Source: Perkinsus olseni
Lineage: Eukaryota; Perkinsozoa; Perkinsida
Length of the DNA: 64,000 nucleotides
NCBI GenBank assembly: GCA_013115125.1
Contig: JABANN010000055.1
Coordinates: 1 to 64,000 of the forward strand
Reading direction: 5' to 3'
Both the position numbers and the translations under genes were made by a program. Below the pieces are notes generated by a model. The model saw only the letters and a program-made list of their open reading frames with translations, did no database searches and was not told the DNA's origin. Shown one piece after another: positions 11,230-22,807 of the stretch (the first letter of the stretch is position 1; every line of letters starts with the position of its first letter).

Positions 11230-14200
11230 GTACTTTGCGGATATGCCCTGGCCCTTGGACTCCCGCCGTCTGATACGAGCTTTGGAGTGGTACGGTCTTC
11301 CTAGAGATGCTCCCAGGGTTCAGGCCCTGCTGCAGGTGCTGGCCGACCGTCGTTGCTCTTGTCCGGCTCGCGACCGAATCTTGTTCAGGATTTGGGCTGG
11401 TACGGCAGTGTTAAGGTTGGTGGGATGACCGACAGCATCTCGGTACCGGAAGATATGCATCTTATCGGAGATGCTGAGGCGTTGTAGGCCGGAGAAAATA
11501 TGACCGCGCGCCACGAAATTGTTGAGCGGCAGGTATTCGGCGGAGGAGTTCTCGAGAATTGCGAAGAAGCATGATATCGCGGTGAAGGCGCTTTGCGGCA
11601 AGCTGATTGTCCCTAACTGGCCTAAGTTCACGCAAAGGCTTGTAAGTGGGTAACCGAAAGGTCCCCGGTTCTAACCCCAGATGCCGCACTTCCTAGTCAA
11701 CTCGAATGCCGATCAGAATGAATGCTTCTTCGCTTGCTGTGAAGACCACCCCGATCAAGAAATTCTCACCGTGGGTGTTTGTACGACGGACAGCCAGCAG
11801 TATGCGCGAGATGAGAGCGCTTTACCAGGTAGACTCTTACCAGGCTATTACGTCCATCAGTGACAATCGGAGTGTTCTTGCAGACTCCCCCTCGGCGGCT
11901 AGCTGTGCATCAGAGTACTCGCCCGCCCGTACCCCGAAGGAATGCCTGAAGTCCTTCCCAACGGGCGGCATCATTCGACCGGTTCTCTACTGTACAGCAG
12001 TGGAGATGCTGGGCTTGGATGAGGTTCACAAGTGGATGGGACGGGAGCCTAGCGGGGAGAAGCAGACTTATCTGGGACTTGACCATTTGAACAGGCAGGA
12101 GCCACTGCCGCTGCGACCGCGATCATCAGCGTATGTGTTTTAAGGCCTCACAATCCCTTTGTTATGATGGGAACGATCAACCTGTGCGCCCTTATCTCCC
12201 GGGAGCTTGATAAAAACTAGTAAGACGCGTTGTGGGAGTGATTCTGATTGTGACGTGTGAGCCGCATGTTAGCCGGCACTGTTACTACCGAATACACAAT
12301 CTGGGGAGATGGAATCTTCGCCCGGCGGAGCTGAGCACGGGCGCGGCGCTATCGTGACTTTCACATGGGCAACTTTGTCTCTCAACCCTGTTCAGCATGC
12401 GGGATGTCTATCGTGATTTGCCACGTTTTGTCTTGCTCAGCGATGGTAGAGGCACCAGGCCTTCCCTGAGGAAGGTACTTGAGAATTGGAGGAAGCTCAG
12501 TGGATGCGATGCGGTCCCACCCGAGGCTGCTGAGCTCGGGAAAAAACTTGACAGAAGGTGGGCCTTAGGAAAGCGATTTCTGGGCGCGCGCTTGTTGCAT
12601 CGTTCGAAATTAGGCACTCGGACTTGGCTCGGAGTATGGCCTATCGCCTCCGGTCTATTCATCGCTTCCCCGATGGTGCGGACATTGATGATGCTATCCA
12701 GCTCATGTTCGAGTCGCACGAGCGTGAGGTAGGAGTGGGGTAGGTCTCGGGTTCAATCCCGGCATGGTGCATTATTCAGGTTAACGTGGCTGGTGTTGCA
12801 GCAGTGGCCTCTTCGTTTGCCAACAGTGGAGTGTGCCCTATGACCAATGAAAGAGTCTTCAAGGACCAGACCATACGCTATGCCCTCAGCCTTATGTACT
12901 CCTGCGGGATGGACCAAAGGTGAGCCAACCCTTTCTTCGTTGAAGGTTGTCAAGGGAAGTAGCATTGATCACCAAGGGGTTTCTCCCGTTCGTGAGCCCT
13001 GTGACGTTGGCTATTCTATTTTTGGTACTTCTCAGGTCGGGCATGTGGGCATACAATCTCGGTATACCCGGTAAGAACTCGAACCTCGGTGCGGGTATGG
13101 CGATCGTCCCTGGCGTCCTCGGCGTTTGCGTCCACTGTCCGAGTGCTGAGTTCGGTGAGAGCTCGGCAGAGGAGACTATCAGGAAGTATGGCACCTCTGA
13201 GGAGTCCTACTCGGTAAGCTTGGAATCGAACTGCGCTTTCCTCGCCATTAATTTCATAGCAACAGTGCAGAGTCGCTGCTCCTGTCGGAATTCGATACAC
13301 CTGGGCGTTGCCGTCGAGCATGAGCTTGTCTGTCGGAAGGGCGCTGGTATGTTTGCCTGATGGTAGTTGAGTCGGAAAGGCCTGGACTTCTTCTACCACA
13401 TGGAGGAGTCCTTCAACTTCCACTTGTTCAAGCGTCATGACCCGGTGCTTCGAGCCAGCGATCGTCATGTGGACCCTACACTGTATTACGGTTCGGTCAA
13501 ACACGAGCTCACCAATCAGCTCATCATGGCCTGCGCCAGCAAAGACATCTACACAGTAGGCGTGCTTGGCTGCTGCTGGTTCGAGGCTTGGGCGAGCTTC
13601 GTTGTAGGTCCAGTACCTCCTCCAACTGGGAGTCGACCCGAATGTTGTGGACTACGACAACAGGACGGCGGTGCACCTGGCTGCTGCTTCGGGTATCTTA
13701 GGTCGAAGCACGTGTTGTACAGGGTGGATGTATTGTTCATCAGGTTGCTTGGATGCTGTGAAGTTGCTGATGGATGCCGGAGCCCATCTCAATACCCACG
13801 ATCGGTGGGGCAACACGCCGTATGATGAGGCAAAGAGGCATGGCCGTAAGAAGATAGTCGGCTTCCTCGAAGAGCTTGTCATGGAGGTAAGCGGAATTGT
13901 ACGTCCGTACAGAGTTCTCGCTGCTCGTGGAAGCGTTGCTAGTATAATGATAGTCTCACCGACGACTAGTGGCTTTAGGAGGAGTTGTTGCCTAATGCAT
14001 GATCTTCCCTGTTAGGGCTCGCCGTCGATGCGAGAAGGTCGCAAATCAAGCTCTGCCGACTCTGATGCCGCCGAGGAGGACTTCGTGAATGACGCTGAAG
14101 CAGTGATGGAGTACTTCGGTGATGTTGAGGTGAGCTCGCTCGTTGCTGGCCAAGTACATAGACGAGGGGCGGTGTCTCAATCAGGTCCTAGGAGTTGAAG

Positions 14201-14373
14201 GGGAGCCCGAGCTTGACAAGGAGGGGCAGCGAGGGGAGTGGAATACAGGGGTGGGTGGGGCTCAGCCCGAGCCTGCGAAACAGCTTCCTTCTCAGATGCC
14301 CGCGGAGGTTGAAGTCCTCGGGATTGACGATGAAGGTCCCTTTGAGCCCGCCGGGTCTGATGAAGAACGCTGA
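11230..14373 (+). CDS. glutaminase, module 2 (EF-hand-like, glutaminase-like, ankyrin); Ser-Lys dyad replaced
   Basis: This is a second full set of the same domains: RLIRALEWYGLPRDAPRVQA and YSAEEFSRIAKKHDIAVKAL (EF-hand-like part), LYCTAVEMLGLDEVHKWMG then REPSG, VNVAGVAAVASSFANSGVC with PMTNERVFKDQ and YALSLMYSCGM, SGMWAYNLGIPGKNSNLGAG, and ankyrin repeats DYDNRTAVHLAAASG and DRWGNTPYDEAKRHGRKKIV. It ends with an acidic tail (stop 14371-14373). Where active enzymes have QSCVKP the frame reads TGGIIRP, so Ser becomes Gly (11967-11969) and Lys becomes Arg (11976-11978). In the family this Ser-Lys pair is catalytic, so module 2 is probably a pseudoenzyme or regulatory half. If it is its own gene, the start would be the ATG at 11243; if fused to module 1, the exon starts at 11230. 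Confidence 0.85.
11642..11696 (+). repeat. short intron with tRNA T-arm-like motif
   Basis: This 55-nt intron follows the FTQRL segment of glutaminase module 2. It contains CCCCGGTTCTAACCCCAG and ends ACTTCCTAG. The CGGTTCTAA core resembles a tRNA B-box, and the preceding CTTGTAA looks like an anticodon loop, but neither stem pairs. It is either a decayed tRNA fragment or a shared intron motif. Confidence 0.5.
12729..12779 (+). repeat. short intron with tRNA T-arm-like (B-box) 3' half
   Basis: This 51-nt intron precedes VNVAGVAAVA in glutaminase module 2. Its 3' half, GGGTTCAATCCCGG ending CATTATTCAG, is alignable with the intron at 10080-10128 although the two sit at non-equivalent codons of the paralogous modules. 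Confidence 0.6.
13556..13607 (+). repeat. short intron with B-box-like motif
   Basis: This 52-nt intron lies ahead of the module 2 ankyrin exon that encodes GVDPNVVDYDNRTAVH. It contains GGTTCGAGGCTTGG about 16 nt before the TTGTAG acceptor, the same spacing as the other B-box-like introns but with a less exact motif. Confidence 0.4.
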
Positions 14374-14639
14374 TGGTGTCTCGTCGATATTGAGATGGTC
14401 ACGCAACTTGACTACGACCTTCACATTGTTATCTATTCACCTATTAGACGTTTCCTATAGTACTGCGAATACTTGCTTAAAATGCACCTTATTGTGATCG
14501 TTGATGGGGTTGTGTTCATGTAGTGTGGGATCCGGGGACAACTACTACCACCACCACCATCACCGCTGCCATTTGCTGATGGACGTGCTCATGCTCCGAT
14601 GACGGCTATTCGAGTAGCGTTGTCACTCTTGTCCTCTGA

Positions 14640-17600
14640 ATGCGGCAGCGAGATGGTGCCGGGGCGGGTCTGAGGGATGACACGGGCTCGTACGGGGCAC
14701 CTCGTCGGCGGGCCAGGCGCTCGACAGTGAGCTTGCTGCTCTGGGGCGTATGCTTGGCGGCGGCCTATGCCTGTGGTTCGAATCTCTTCCTCGCGCCGTC
14801 ACGGGTGACTTCTCGGGCTGCTAGTCTTCGAGGAAGCGCGGTGGTGGGTAACCCCGCTGTTGGGGCCTTGTCCAGTAGAGGCCGGACTAGGAGCTGGGAC
14901 GAATCATCAGTACAATACTTGCTGGGTGCTGCTGCTGTTGCGGTAACACTCCTTTCCGTAACCCTCAGTCTCTCCCGTCACAAATCGAAGAGGTGGGTTT
15001 GTGTGGAGGTGGTCTACGCGTATGATGGCCTCTTTTCAGGGCGTCGACTGAAGGCGGCGGCTCAGCAGTGGCACGAGGATCTCTGGCGAGCTGGTGGAAC
15101 AGCATGATGTTCGACCCCAATAGAGGTCCACCGGGCTGGCCTTTATATCGTTCATCGCGGGCGCGTTGATGACCGGCACGCTCGCACTCTCAAAGGAAGA
15201 CGCAAATTCCTTTTGGTTTCATTGCAACCGCTGTCACGTATCTTACGTCGAAGCTGGTCATGCGCGAATGATATGTATCTTCGATCAGGTGATGCTGCCC
15301 GACATCAGATCGGCAAGACAGCGTTCGATGCCCTCTCCGATTCCTCGGTCCGAGCCATCCATCGTGCCCAGGAAGAGTCCATTAATCTGGCCTTCGTCCC
15401 TCTGGAGGGCCTCCTCATCGGTCTGGCCTCGGAGCGGAGCGGTGGGGCGAGCAAACTTTTGCGAGAGGCCGTGGTCCAGGTTGCGGAGCTAAAGCACCTG
15501 TCGCCGCTTCAACCGGCCGATCTGGTCAGCTGGGGTGCGGTCGAGCGGGTTCCACTCGACGACGAGGTCGTTGAGGTCGTGCGGAACAGCGTGGATACTG
15601 CTGAAGGGCCCATCACTACGGAGGCGCTGCTCGAGGGAGTGGTGGCTAGGATGCTGGCCAGGCCTGCCTTTGTGGACAAGGGGTTGAAGGATAAGCTACA
15701 GAGTGTTCTCCAACGGCTAGAAGAGTGGAAGAATGATGACACTGAAAAGATGCCGGCGGGGGGATTCGTACCTGGGACCTCCGGTGGAAGTGTTCTGGAG
15801 TCTTGTGGACGGAACCTGACTGCTTTGGCGAGAGAGGGCAAGCTCTTGAAATGCGTCGGTCGTGATGCCGAGATCGGGCGGATGGTGCAAGTGCTAAGCC
15901 GGATGACGAAGAACAACCCCGTGCTGTTGGGAGAACCAGGAGTTGGAAAGACGGCCGTAGCGGAGGGCTTGGCGCAGGTCGGTTGAAGAGAACTCTGCAC
16001 TGCTGTACCGAGAGTGTCTCTGCTGTGTAGCTCATCTCCAACGGTGAAGTGCCGGCTCACCTGGCTGATGTCGCTATCTGGGACGTCTCCATCGGCAGTC
16101 TGCTGGCCGGTACCAAGTACCGAGGAGAGTTCGAGGAGAGGTTAAAGAAGCTCGTCAAGGAGGCGACTGAGGCCCATGGAAAGGTCGTCGGCTGTTGCTG
16201 CTGTCCTCCCATCTCCGAGGTTCTGGTTGGTCCATCAGATAATCTTGCTCATAGACGAGCTTCACACTATCGTCGGGGCCGGAGCGACAGGCGACGGTGC
16301 GATAGATGCGGCCAATATCCTCAAACCAGCACTCAGCCGAGGGGAGCTTCGCGTCATCGGTGCGACCACTCAGTCCGAATATGATAAGGTGAAGTGTTGG
16401 TATCACTGCGCCACGAAATTATTTAGTTATGTCTTTTCGTAGTACATTGCGAAGGATCCTGCACTAGAGCGACGCTTCCAACCGGTGGTCGTGCCGGAGC
16501 CCACTCAGGACCAAGCTGTCGAGATGCTCATGGGAGTGGCGGGTCTGTATGAAGAGCACCACTTCGTCGGGTGAGTCCCCCTCGACATCTGACAGACTGA
16601 ATAGCCTATGGAATCCTTGCTTGCGTGTGACAGGTTCACTGATGATGCTATAAAGGCGTGCGTGAAGTTATCCTCTCGATACATACCGAGCCGTCGCCTG
16701 CCAGATTCGGCACTGGACGCAATGGACGAGGCAGCAGCACGGAAGCGAATTCAGCAAGGGGCGGTATGCCCGTTCTTACGGACATTGTGATAGCCTATCG
16801 TTCTTTCAGCGCCCCAGCAGTCGTGTGGAGGTGACCGCGAATGACGTTGCGCAGACTGTAGCTCAGTGGACGGGGATACCACTCGAGGAGGTTGGTCGTC
16901 CTTATGACAGTTCTTTCGAGACTTCTGTGCTCAGCTGACCAAGGACGAGTCGGCCAGGCTTCTGAATATGGAAGGGCGGCTAGACGCCAGAGTGATAGGG
17001 CAGAAGAGGGCGACCAGCGCTGTCGCAAGAGCGATACGCCGAGCCCGAGTTGGCGTGAGAGGTGGGTGTCTGTTGAACGACCGTTGCCGCTGTTCTTGCA
17101 ACTCCTTATTGAAGGTGTGGGCAACAAACGACCGACAGCCTGTTTCCTCTTCTGTGGGCCCACGGGGGTCGGTAAAACGGAGCTCAGTAAGGCCCTGTCT
17201 GACGAGTACTTCGGCGCGGAAGGACGCAATATGGTGAGTCGCCTCGTGTGAGCTCTGTGTGACTGTGAGGCAGATACGGCTGGACATGTCGGAGTTCATG
17301 GAACGCCACAGCGTATCCAAACTCATCGGCTCTCCCCCTGGATACGTCGGCTACGATTCAAACTCGGGCGGTGTGCTCACGGATCGAGTCCGTAGGCAAC
17401 CTCATAGTCTAGTATTGATTGATGAAGTAGAGAAGGCACACCCTGACGTCCTCAATATCCTGCTACAGGTAGGATACCCTCTGCCTGTCCTGCTGCCTTG
17501 GGCTGATCGAGTTGCAGGTGATGGACGATGGTCGACTGACTGATAGCCACGGTCGGCTTGCTGACTTCTCTAATGTTATTCTCGTTATGACCTCCAACGT

Positions 17601-18237
17601 CGGCAGCAGCATCGAGGATCTCAAACGCCACTTCCGTCCAGAGTTCATCAACCGCATAGACGAGGTCAGTCGTCGCCACCTGGACATCGGCGTCTCGTAC
17701 ACGAGTAGCAGGTCATTCCCTTCGCCAGCTTGACAGAGGAGGATATTGTGCGGGTCGTGGGCCTTTACGTCAGCCGGCTCCAGGCTGCACTGAGGGAGCA
17801 GTATAACATCGACCTTAAGGTTACTGATGGGTGGGGCTCAGGAGTAAGGTGAATCGTGAGCTGCTGATTTGCCCTTCTTCTAGGCTGACGATGGCACTTG
17901 GTAAAGAAGGCTACAGTGCTGAGTTTGGTGCTCGGCATCTCAACCGGGTGATGCAGGCTCGAGTGGAAGATCCGATAGCTGAACTGGTGAGCTTTCTAGG
18001 AATCCTTCTCGCTCTGGACTCGTTTGACGGACGGGACCTCTCAGCTGTCCTGCCGGTCACGTGACGAGACTCCTGTCGAACTCGAACTCATATCAGGTGT
18101 TGCGCGAGAAGATACACCGAGGAGAAGAGATGGTAGCCGATTACGATGGTGAAAGGGATATGATAGTCTTCCGCAATGGCAACGATGATATATTGACAGA
18201 GATGAAGTGCTCCGATCAAACGTCTGCCGGTGACTAG
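14640..18237 (+). CDS. ClpC-type Hsp100 AAA+ ATPase with signal-anchor leader
   Basis: ClpC proteins are hexameric unfoldases that feed ClpP in bacteria and plastids. From the ATG at 14640 the leader has a basic stretch, a hydrophobic core ([19 protein letters not shown]), an Arg/Ser-rich stretch and a second hydrophobic helix ([16 protein letters not shown]). Then come a Clp-N domain ([20 protein letters not shown]), the first AAA module ([43 protein letters not shown]), a middle region with TQWTGIP-like [12 protein letters not shown], and the second AAA module ([76 protein letters not shown]). Both Walker A and B motifs are intact. Introns are about 44-57 nt. Stop at 18235-18237. The leader resembles bipartite plastid-targeting peptides of complex-plastid algae; location is inferred. 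Exons joining leader and N-domain (15000-15300) are uncertain. Confidence 0.92.
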
Positions 18238-18356
18238 TAAATATTATGGTTTCTAGTAGCGTGGGCTGTTGAGTCATCAAGTCATGCCGTCGTCGAAGTC
18301 TACGACTGTTCGAATGATAAATGTGACGTGGCGGTGAAAAAGGACCCAAGCGCGCT

Positions 18357-18720
18357 ATGGTCGCGATAGACACACAACTTCGAGAACTCAAACACGTGAA
18401 TGAGAACTTCGCGACTGACGGGTGCACTTCAGCAAACGATGAGGCGCATGGAAGCAAGCACCACGCTCGAAAAGCATCGTTCGCCCCAATTCGAGCGGGA
18501 AGGAGCAGGAGTCGGGTTTCCGCCGCTGGCCCTCACGGCGTCTCCACAAGCACCCTCAGATTGAAACTGTCCTTATATACGAGCAATACATGACTTCATT
18601 ATCACGTATCCCTGCTCTAAGGCTTCGACCGACTTCTTCTGCGCCTTCCTCCATCCTCGCGATCTTCGTCCCAGCTGCTGCCGTCAAGAGGTCATCCGGC
18701 CTTGGTCCGAGCTGCAGGTT
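18357..18720 (+). CDS. short hypothetical protein (uncertain)
   Basis: An ATG at 18357 opens a hydrophilic Arg/Ser/His-rich frame of about 78 codons beginning MVAIDTQLRELKHVNE, with possible splice signals inside (an acceptor CACTTCAG near 18430). No domain is recognised. It lies just downstream of the ClpC stop and could instead be 3' UTR. The 15-mer GGCGTCTCCACAAGC occurs near its end and again about 230 nt further on. Confidence 0.25.
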
Positions 18721-18821
18721 TTTTTTCTTAGCAAATATCCAATTGCGGGCCTATTGGATATTGGATAGTGGGCGTCTCCACAAGCTCTTGAACTGTTAGC
18801 GTCAGCAAGAGAGGACGCCTT

Positions 18822-19200
18822 ATGTCTGGGAGGGACAGCCATACCCGGGCCGACTTCGATGTGAGGCTGCCACGTCCGAGCTCTAACAGAGTTTTCCGGA
18901 TTTGGCTGCCGCAGGGCCTGTCCTTGGTCCTCGGAGTGACGGCACTTCATATCTCGATGATGTAAGAAAGATTTTAAGAGCACCACCGAGGGGCGTGCTC
19001 GAGGCTAAGATCCTCCTGGGCACCGCTCCGGAGAAGTTCATTCAGGATGTGAGATTTAATACTACAAGGTAAGAGTACTAGTTTCCCTATCCTAGTGTAG
19101 GATATAGGATTCCTAGAGGCACCTTCTCTTGCCAATGATCCGGGCGAGTTGATTAACTCGCACCGGTTTCAGAGGATGTATCAACAGTTTGCCGGAGGAC
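18822..19200 (+). CDS. small hypothetical protein upstream of the secreted-protein array (uncertain)
   Basis: The ATG at 18822 opens 47 codons (MSGRDSHTRADFDVRLPRP, then a hydrophobic LPQGLSLVLGVTALHI), followed by a strong GTAAGA donor near 18963. A second readable segment, KILRAPPRGVLEAKILLGTA, lies in another frame. Possible later exons run to about 19200. No family is recognised and the exon joins are not secure. Confidence 0.3.
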
Positions 19201-19228
19201 CCCCAGGATTCGATTGTGCCCCACTCAC

Positions 19229-20010
19229 ATGCTCCCCACGACCATCATCACTGGCTTGATTATGATCAGCGAGCATACAGGGTGCTTTGCTGCCTCGGCT
19301 AGTAATAACTATGTCAGAGTTCACGATACGTATCATAGCCCGACGCACATATTCAAGGTAGGATCTCTCACCCTCTTGTGCAGGCTGTGAGCGCACAAGA
19401 ATCACCAACTCCAACTGCTGTAGATGTACCGTTCGATCCCTCGGATCAGTCTTGTCAGTGGCGAAGCGCCGAACGTGAGGCTAACTTACGCGTCGTTTTT
19501 CATGACTCCCTTAGAGTTGCGTTCCTCATTCAGGACTCCTGCGTGGTACATGAGATGTATGATCTGCCCTATGTTGCGTGCGCGATCACCCACGTGCGGA
19601 GAATCGACGATTATAAACTGTCTTTCCGCGTCACCAGAGATGGGATAAGTACCGTTATACTGAGGTGTCCGAAGTTCACTTTCCTAGGGTACGATAACTC
19701 GTATCTCTGAGCTCGAGTGCATTGACGCGTCAGGCACGACATTGCGGCGGTTACTGCGTCCCACGACGACAAGTTCGGCAGCAGAACATTCACCGACCCT
19801 TTGACTAGAATGAACTCCAACGCCCACGAGAAGGAAGCAGGCGCGAGGTGTTTGGCAGCAGCGAACATAATCATGAATGCAACAGTGCCTGATGGCGTCG
19901 CAGCCGGTGAAGATGCTTTCGACACGTTCCACGATGCTATCTGCGCGATCTACGCGAATAATGCACTCGCAGTGGGGCCCTCCGGAATGGGCCTTGTCCG
20001 CAACAACTAG
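19229..20010 (+). CDS. array family member A, putative small secreted protein
   Basis: The ATG at 19229 begins a hydrophobic leader (MLPTTIITGLIMISEHTGCF) that looks like a signal peptide. An exon then starts right after a TCATTCAG acceptor (ending about 19532) with DSCVVHEMYDLPYVACAI and ends with LRCPKFTFLG. After another short intron the last exon reads VTASHDDKFGSRTFTDPLTR, a Cys-containing helix and DAFDTFHDAICAIY; stop 20008-20010. The same exon starts, the LxCPKxxYxG end and the FxDPL...C...aICxxY tail occur in members B-E. I recognise no known family. Neighbours are same-strand paralogues about 1 kb apart. Confidence 0.6.
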
Positions 20011-20347
20011 CCTCGAATCATTAGCTTGCTCGAGGAGCCCATGTTGCTCTTTTCACTGTTGGTACCATGCTAGACTTCATAAATCTGCTCACTCAATATT
20101 GTTCCGATGATGTTGGTGATGCGAAGAGCTCGAACGCTCCGAGTTTTCACCCCCGGGACGATAAGCGGGAGGAGGAGACATGGCCCAGTAAAGACGATGT
20201 CGCCAGCTCGTCGCCTAATCTCTACGAGATCTACGTCGTGATATTTAGAAATCAATCTCACTTGGAGGACGCTGAATATCATTGAAGGGCTAGTTTCGCT
20301 TCCGGGTGTTCCGATGAATCTTCAGTATCTCACTTGCCCATGCTCAC

Positions 20348-21481
20348 ATGCGTCTAACCACTACCATCGCCAGCTTGCTCGTCCTTATTGAAAGAACCGA
20401 CTGTGTTGGTGCTTCAGCGGAGCATAGCTCTAAACACATAATAAAGGTGAGATTCTCCCAGATTCGGACTCTTAAGGCGAGTCAACTCTGCTACACGGCG
20501 GTTACAATGCAACCTTAGTCGCAGTGCTGAATGGACCATATGCACTACTGTGGAGCCTCTATAGTCTCAGTTCTGCATCGGAATTACCACAATTATGCTT
20601 GGTGGGCTCGCCCCGGTTCGCGGTAGACCCCATGGGTCTGGCGAGAAGCAAGTATCGAAAACCTAGGGGCGCATTAGAAGACCATCCCTCGGCTGTCTGG
20701 CGGAGAAGAAGCAACCGTGGCTGTTGCTGTCGTCATGCTTCTTTGAATCTATCATTGGGTTATCGTCATGCTCATGGTTATCGGGGTGGACATATTGATA
20801 ACCACTGTGACCGAGTCTAGTTCCCTGACGACCCAGTCTCTGCCCTGAGTAGAATGCGAGCCCGAGCGCTCGTCTAGCGGACATCGTCCCCCGGACGAGG
20901 ACTGTTCGCTCACGAGCATTCGAACTGTAGTCATCAGCGTGCATGCAGCGAATTCTCTCTTCGTGTTCAGGGCTCCTGCATGGTGCTGGAGGATTATAAA
21001 CTCCCTGATATATCGTGCGGGATCAAGAACACGAAGGTGGATGACGTTCGTATAGTGTCCTTCAGTATAGGGGACTATGGAATGAAAACGATTCGCCTGG
21101 GGTGTCCAAGGGTTACATACAGCGGGTAGAGGGATCTGCGACCTTCTGCTTGCTCAAAGCGAAACGGTCAGGTACGCGAATACCAGGTACAGATATATGA
21201 GAATGGAAAATGGGAAGCGGAGGAGGGTGCGGGATATCACGGTCATCGCTGAGTACGGCCCTTCGAATTCTGAAAGCCTTCAATTTCCGGACCCCTTGAG
21301 GGGTGACAAGTCCCAATCTCATACCAGAGAGCAGGGAGAGAGATGCGTGGCAGCAGCAAACAGGATCATGGAGGTTGTTGGCGCCCATGACATTCCTGAC
21401 GGTGAAGACGCCTTCAACAAGTTCCACAACGCTATCTGCGTGTTCTACGAGAGACCCACTCATCAAGTTATGAGGAACTAA
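20348..21481 (+). CDS. array family member B, putative small secreted protein
   Basis: The ATG at 20348 opens MRLTTTIASLLVLIERTDC, a signal-peptide-like leader resembling that of member A in length and in its Thr-Thr-Ile start. The middle exon begins after TCGTGTTCAG near 20970 with GSCMVLEDYKLPDISCGI and ends with IRLGCPRVTYSG. The last exon holds QFPDPLRGDKS, REQGERCVAAANRIMEV and EDAFNKFHNAICVFYE; stop 21479-21481. Intron positions match member A. The stretch between the leader and the middle exon (about 20450-20960) is long for this genome and may hold a further exon I could not fix. Confidence 0.55.
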
Positions 21482-22316
21482 GCTGCCGTTAACAACAGTC
21501 AGTGGTATTCGCCAAGGAGGAGGTTGTTCGGTTGAGCCTTCGCATTGGTTTGTGCTGAACAGATTTCCGTCACTCTTGTCCGCGGCATGTTTATCAGATG
21601 TTCGTTACACACATGTTTCCAGCCCTTGCGTTTCATATACACGGCTGGTCACCAGCTGGGTCTTTGACAATCTTCAGGGATTGCAAGTCGTATCAGCGGA
21701 AAGAGCCAGCCGCCGCCGGGGGCGCTGCTGCTGCTCACTCGCTCGTTTCGTTAAATGATTTATCAGGAATCATTCGATTAATGACTCTGCAGGTACTCCG
21801 AATGACTGTGTGAATTTTTCGGACCGTGGGTTAATCCAACACCGGGCAGCTTTTCATACGCGTGGCTTCATCAGCTCACGCGCTTCTAGATATCAGCTCC
21901 CCCGACTCAGATTCAGAGACCCATCTCAATGCCGAGGACCCAGCCGTTCACTTCCGTCGCCGTCCTGGTTGTTATGGTGGACCTGTCTGGTCCTCGTGTA
22001 CATGCCCTGGCTGGAGGTCATCAACGTTCTCCCTCGTCTCTTCCTCGCTTTCGGGTAGTTTTCTAGACTAGGCGGCGTACTGCCGAGCAATCACTGCCTG
22101 GAATTGCTGCTCTCCCGAAAAGATCAGCAGAAATGTATTCAACTGGAGTTCCGGGATGCACCTTCATCAAGCTTTCCCCCATACCTGGTACCTCCCGCCA
22201 AGTCAACAGCAAGGCTCGCTCAAAAGCCGGGACTACGCGCTCGATCACGTCATCATCGCTGATTGACTAATTGTGACCGCTATCTTCTCGACTCCCGCAT
22301 TATCTATTGTTCAGGC

Positions 22317-22807
22317 CACGCGTATGACTGAGGAAAAAACCGACTCTTTTGGGGTACTGTGCCTCTTCCATCACGAAGACACGCCTGACAATGTTCGTAT
22401 GACTTTCCGCCTTCATGAAGACGGCATACGGGCTGAGAAGCTCCAGTGCCCGAAAGTCCTCTACACAGGGTGAACAACTACAGCTAGATGGCACACGTAC
22501 GTCCAGGTGGTATTCCTTCAGGCTCCCTGACGGTGTGGTTGAGGCTTCCCATGCGGCAGCAGATGTGGATAGGATAAACTTCGCCGATCCTCTCCTCGGA
22601 GTGGACTCCGATGCCCACAAGCACGACGATCGGAGATGTGAAAGAGTTGAGGAAATTCTCAGGCAGGCTACAGCGCGTGAGGACACTCCCGCAAGCGGAG
22701 ATTCTTTCAATGATCTGTACAAGGGCATCTGTATGTTATACGAAAGTCATGCTGTGACAGCCCTGAGAGAACGTCGATATTTGGACGCGTATTTTAACAA
22801 AGAATAG
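22317..22807 (+). CDS. array family member C, putative small secreted protein (leader exon not found)
   Basis: The middle exon starts after ATTGTTCAG at about 22316 with ATRMTEEKTDSFGVLCLF and continues FRLHEDGIRAEKLQCPKVLY. After an intron with a CTTCAG acceptor the last exon reads DGVVEASHAAADVDRINFAD, PLLGVDSDAHKHDDRRC and DSFNDLYKGICMLYESHA; stop 22805-22807. It is much closer to member D than to A or B. No convincing signal-peptide exon was seen between 21500 and 22300, so the N-terminus is open and this copy could be incomplete. Confidence 0.5.

Noticed and set aside
11593-11690. tRNA-Thr-like sequence (CTTGTAA loop, GGTTCTAA, GCGGCA...TGCCGC ends)
   Set aside because: The 5' half codes for the conserved EF-hand-like region of glutaminase, the anticodon stem does not pair, and the length is about 94 nt without a proper variable arm.
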